Source of the DNA: a virus
DNA: 31,541 bases
Direction: 5' to 3' (one strand)
Virus record (IMG/VR): IMGVR_UViG_3300019776_000060
Coordinates: 1-31,541 of that record
Shown here: piece after piece, positions 29,916-31,541 of the stretch
How the letters are laid out: each line of letters begins with the position of its first letter
How positions within the stretch are numbered: the first letter of the stretch is position 1
Position numbers and translations under genes: made by a program
Notes under the pieces: model-generated
The model's database searches: none
What the model was told of the DNA's origin: nothing
The model's input: only the letters and a program-made list of their open reading frames with translations

Positions 29916-31073
29916 TCAGTCTTTTAACTTGTTTACTTGTTCTTCAATTAATGCTTTGCGACTTACTGGTTTACTGTTTTCTTCTAGTATCTTTACTGTA
30001 GATGGGTCAAATACTACAAAATTGCTTGTGCCACCACCAATCTTTTCATTAGCCCATGCTTGTGCTTCAGCTTCGGTTTTAAATGGTGTTGATGTAGTGA
30101 ATTGTTGTGTTGGAGTGGAAAACCCAGCACCACCTCTATTTTCAACTTTAACTTTAGAAACATAGCCTTGTGGTGTTTTTGTAATACCAATTAGTTCACC
30201 ACCTGTAACTGACCTACTGCCTTGGTCTAAATAGCGTATGCCTGGTATTCCTTGATTTGCAAGAAACTTAGAAGCACCTTTTTGACTGTTATGCGTAGTC
30301 AATACATCGTATAGGCTTTCACCAGTTAATTCTTTGCCTGTGCTTCTGCGTGTAAAGTCAGGGTTTATACCTAGTTTGTCTAATTCTTTAGGGTTAATAG
30401 CTTTTAAGCGTTCAATTACATTGGGCTGTTGGCTAATTGGCTTATCCCAATCAAGCATATTAGGAATGTGTTCGTCAGGTATATCTACCTTATACAAATT
30501 ACCATGAGGTTGTTCATCGTATTTAGACCTAACTTCATTAAACTTTTGCAAATATTCTTCTTTGGGAACTGCTACTGGCACATCATTTTTTACATAATCT
30601 CTAACTTTCATATAATTACCAGCATCATTCATAAAATAATTAGGGCCATTTGTAAATTTTTCTATTGTTGGCTCATATTTAACAACTTGTTTTGCGTGTC
30701 TATATGTTTCTGAAACTTCAGGGTTTTCAGCAAAATACATACCATGACCATAAGCCTGTGCGCCTTCGCCAGTTCCTACTTTGCTTATGTCAAAGTTGCC
30801 CACAATCTTATGCGGTGTGCCATGCCATGCGGTTAATGCGCCAATATTAGGCATTAACTGGGTCAATTCTTGTATTGCTTCTGGGCGGTAATTAGGGTTT
30901 GGCTGACCTGTAGCAAAGTCAGTCTTATTCCAACTGCCAATAGCGCTGTCTAACGCTGCTTGGTTTGTAGCTAATTGCTGTGGCAATGTACGGAAATGCT
31001 CTTTAATAGGGTCTGCTAATGCGGACTCTGTAGGAAGTGTATAGCCTCTTAGGGCATCAGCCAGCGTAGCCAT
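29916..31073 (-). CDS. ADP-ribosyltransferase-like phage virion protein
   Basis: A 385-residue protein resembling ADP-ribosyltransferase-like domains of phage polyvalent proteins. Motifs: WHGTPHKI with His84 (82-90), AYGHGMYFAENPEVSETYR (107-125), and near the C-terminus GIPGIRYLDQGSR and TSNFVVFDPSTVKILE. Normally the last two motifs adjoin; here about 60 residues intervene, including a GYVSKVKVENRGGAGFS segment. The first 75 residues are helical. It sits upstream of the terminase genes, as in many podophages. It may be packaged and injected to modify host proteins, but this is inference. Confidence 0.65.
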   Translation of the reverse strand: MATLADALRGYTLPTESALADPIKEHFRTLPQQLATNQAALDSAIGSWNKTDFATGQPNPNYRPEAIQELTQLMPNIGALTAWHGTPHKIVGNFDISKVGTGEGAQAYGHGMYFAENPEVSETYRHAKQVVKYEPTIEKFTNGPNYFMNDAGNYMKVRDYVKNDVPVAVPKEEYLQKFNEVRSKYDEQPHGNLYKVDIPDEHIPNMLDWDKPISQQPNVIERLKAINPKELDKLGINPDFTRRSTGKELTGESLYDVLTTHNSQKGASKFLANQGIPGIRYLDQGSRSVTGGELIGITKTPQGYVSKVKVENRGGAGFSTPTQQFTTSTPFKTEAEAQAWANEKIGGGTSNFVVFDPSTVKILEENSKPVSRKALIEEQVNKLKD

Positions 31074-31244
31074 TTAGCCAACTATATCGGTATCGTGTAG
31101 TTTATTGAGCATCTTAGAAAGCATTTCTTTACGCTTTAGGCGCTCATTAATCTTTTTGTTAATGATGTCATCTTTGCTGTTTACATTGAGTTCAGGCTTT
31201 GTATGCTCTTTGCGCCCAATTACAGCAGGTAATGTCATAGCCAT
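31074..31244 (-). CDS. Small basic protein, 56 residues
   Basis: A short, lysine-rich protein with MAMTLPAVIGRKEHTKPELN at the start and a helical KKINERLKRKEMLSKMLNK region. Stop and start touch its neighbours: its ATG overlaps the stop of the gene upstream by one base (TAATG) and its stop is next to the start at 31073. A second ATG two codons in is an alternative. No known family. The tight packing in a row of small genes before the packaging block supports it. Confidence 0.55.
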   Translation of the reverse strand: MAMTLPAVIGRKEHTKPELNVNSKDDIINKKINERLKRKEMLSKMLNKLHDTDIVG

Positions 31245-31429
31245 TATGCGTTCTCCGCGACATATTTAGCGTATTGCTCTTCTAGCTTTGCTTTGCGTGA
31301 ACCTTTGGCGTGAGTGCGTTCTTCGCTAAGTGCAATAGCAACTGCTTGTTTTTTAGGCTTACCAGCTTTAACTTCAGTTTTAATGTTTTTACCGACTGAT
31401 TGGGCTGACCCAGACTTATCCATTGGCAT
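31244..31429 (-). CDS. Conserved small phage protein (GKPKKQAVAIAL)
   Basis: A 61-residue basic protein. It starts MPMDKSGSAQSVGKNIKTEV and has GKPKKQAVAIALSEER, a pattern often seen in small phage proteins of aquatic podoviruses that carry a short K/A-rich motif before terminase genes. Function not known to me. It has a good ribosome-binding site (AAGGATAG) and shares one base with the next gene. Confidence 0.6.
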   Translation of the reverse strand: MPMDKSGSAQSVGKNIKTEVKAGKPKKQAVAIALSEERTHAKGSRKAKLEEQYAKYVAENA

Positions 31430-31438
31430 AATCTATCC

Positions 31439-31540
31439 TTACTTAAGGTTTTTGAGTTTGTAAAGAGTTGAGTCAATAAGCTGGGCTATTTCGTCAATAA
31501 TATTCTGTAATTGTGTTTCTTGGGGCAAATCTTTACGGGC
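31439..31540 (-). CDS. Hypothetical protein, C-terminal fragment
   Basis: The last 33 codons of a gene entering from the right edge, in the frame that ends at TAA 31439-31441. The visible part (ARKDLPQETQLQNIIDEIAQ and the rest) is one helical, amphipathic stretch. Too short to identify. It probably belongs to the same minus-strand late transcript as the genes to its left. Confidence 0.45.
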   Translation of the reverse strand, partial: ARKDLPQETQLQNIIDEIAQLIDSTLYKLKNLK

Positions 31541-31541
31541 A

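Noticed and set aside
29881-29930. Promoter-like TATAAA (29896-29901, minus strand) before the small terminase gene
   Set aside because: No -35 match at the right spacing.
1-31541. Integrase, repressor, tRNA genes, CRISPR array, phage RNA polymerase
   Set aside because: None is recognisable by motif or fold in the translated frames and intergenic regions; absence in this window does not exclude them elsewhere in the genome.

Overview
The window is a 31.5-kb piece of a tailed double-stranded DNA phage with a short-tailed (podovirus-like) virion. It carries a large portal, scaffold, major capsid protein, a tail tubular A-like adaptor, a nozzle-like protein and several internal virion-type proteins. 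I see no tape measure, tail tube, sheath or tail-assembly chaperone genes. A spanin pair (a membrane-anchored i-spanin with an o-spanin lipoprotein nested inside its gene) points to a Gram-negative host. The DNA is AT-rich by eye, and the gene set resembles podophages of Betaproteobacteria (Bcep22-like) from freshwater. That host guess is inference only. I see no integrase, repressor, tRNA or CRISPR array.

Layout. (1) Positions 1-3333, plus strand, is an early/replication block: the tail of an ERF-type recombinase, an SSB-like small protein, a secreted cysteine-rich peptide, a PD-(D/E)XK nuclease, a branched structured RNA or terminator, then a tightly overlapping run of small genes including a sigma region 4-like mini-protein, an FkbM methyltransferase and a small membrane protein. 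(2) Positions 3320-5235, minus strand, is the lysis cassette: holin, a membrane protein of unknown role, Rz/Rz1 spanins and a GH108 endolysin. (3) Positions 5241-13737, minus, hold a tail fibre, internal virion proteins, a GNAT acetyltransferase and the nozzle. (4) Positions 13740-19339, minus, hold the tail adaptor, a coiled-coil structural protein, decoration protein, major capsid protein, scaffold and a zinc-ribbon protein. (5) Positions 19336-25305 hold a glycosyltransferase, two small genes and two large fibre/spike proteins. (6) Positions 25305-31540 hold portal, terminase large and small subunits, an ADP-ribosyltransferase-like protein and small conserved genes.

Four free-standing homing endonuclease genes invade the structural region. 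Three are HNH genes on the plus strand, against the direction of the late genes, each with its own promoter-like sequence. One is a GIY-YIG gene on the minus strand between terminase and portal. The three HNH genes each have a short inverted repeat around the ribosome-binding site. In the two paralogues this stem shows a compensatory base change, which suggests real translational control.

Most minus-strand genes overlap by ATGA or TAATG, so the late region is probably read as long polycistronic transcripts. Internal control signals are visible at three places: a hairpin between capsid and decoration genes, a strong terminator after the decoration gene, and two hairpins between the terminase subunits.
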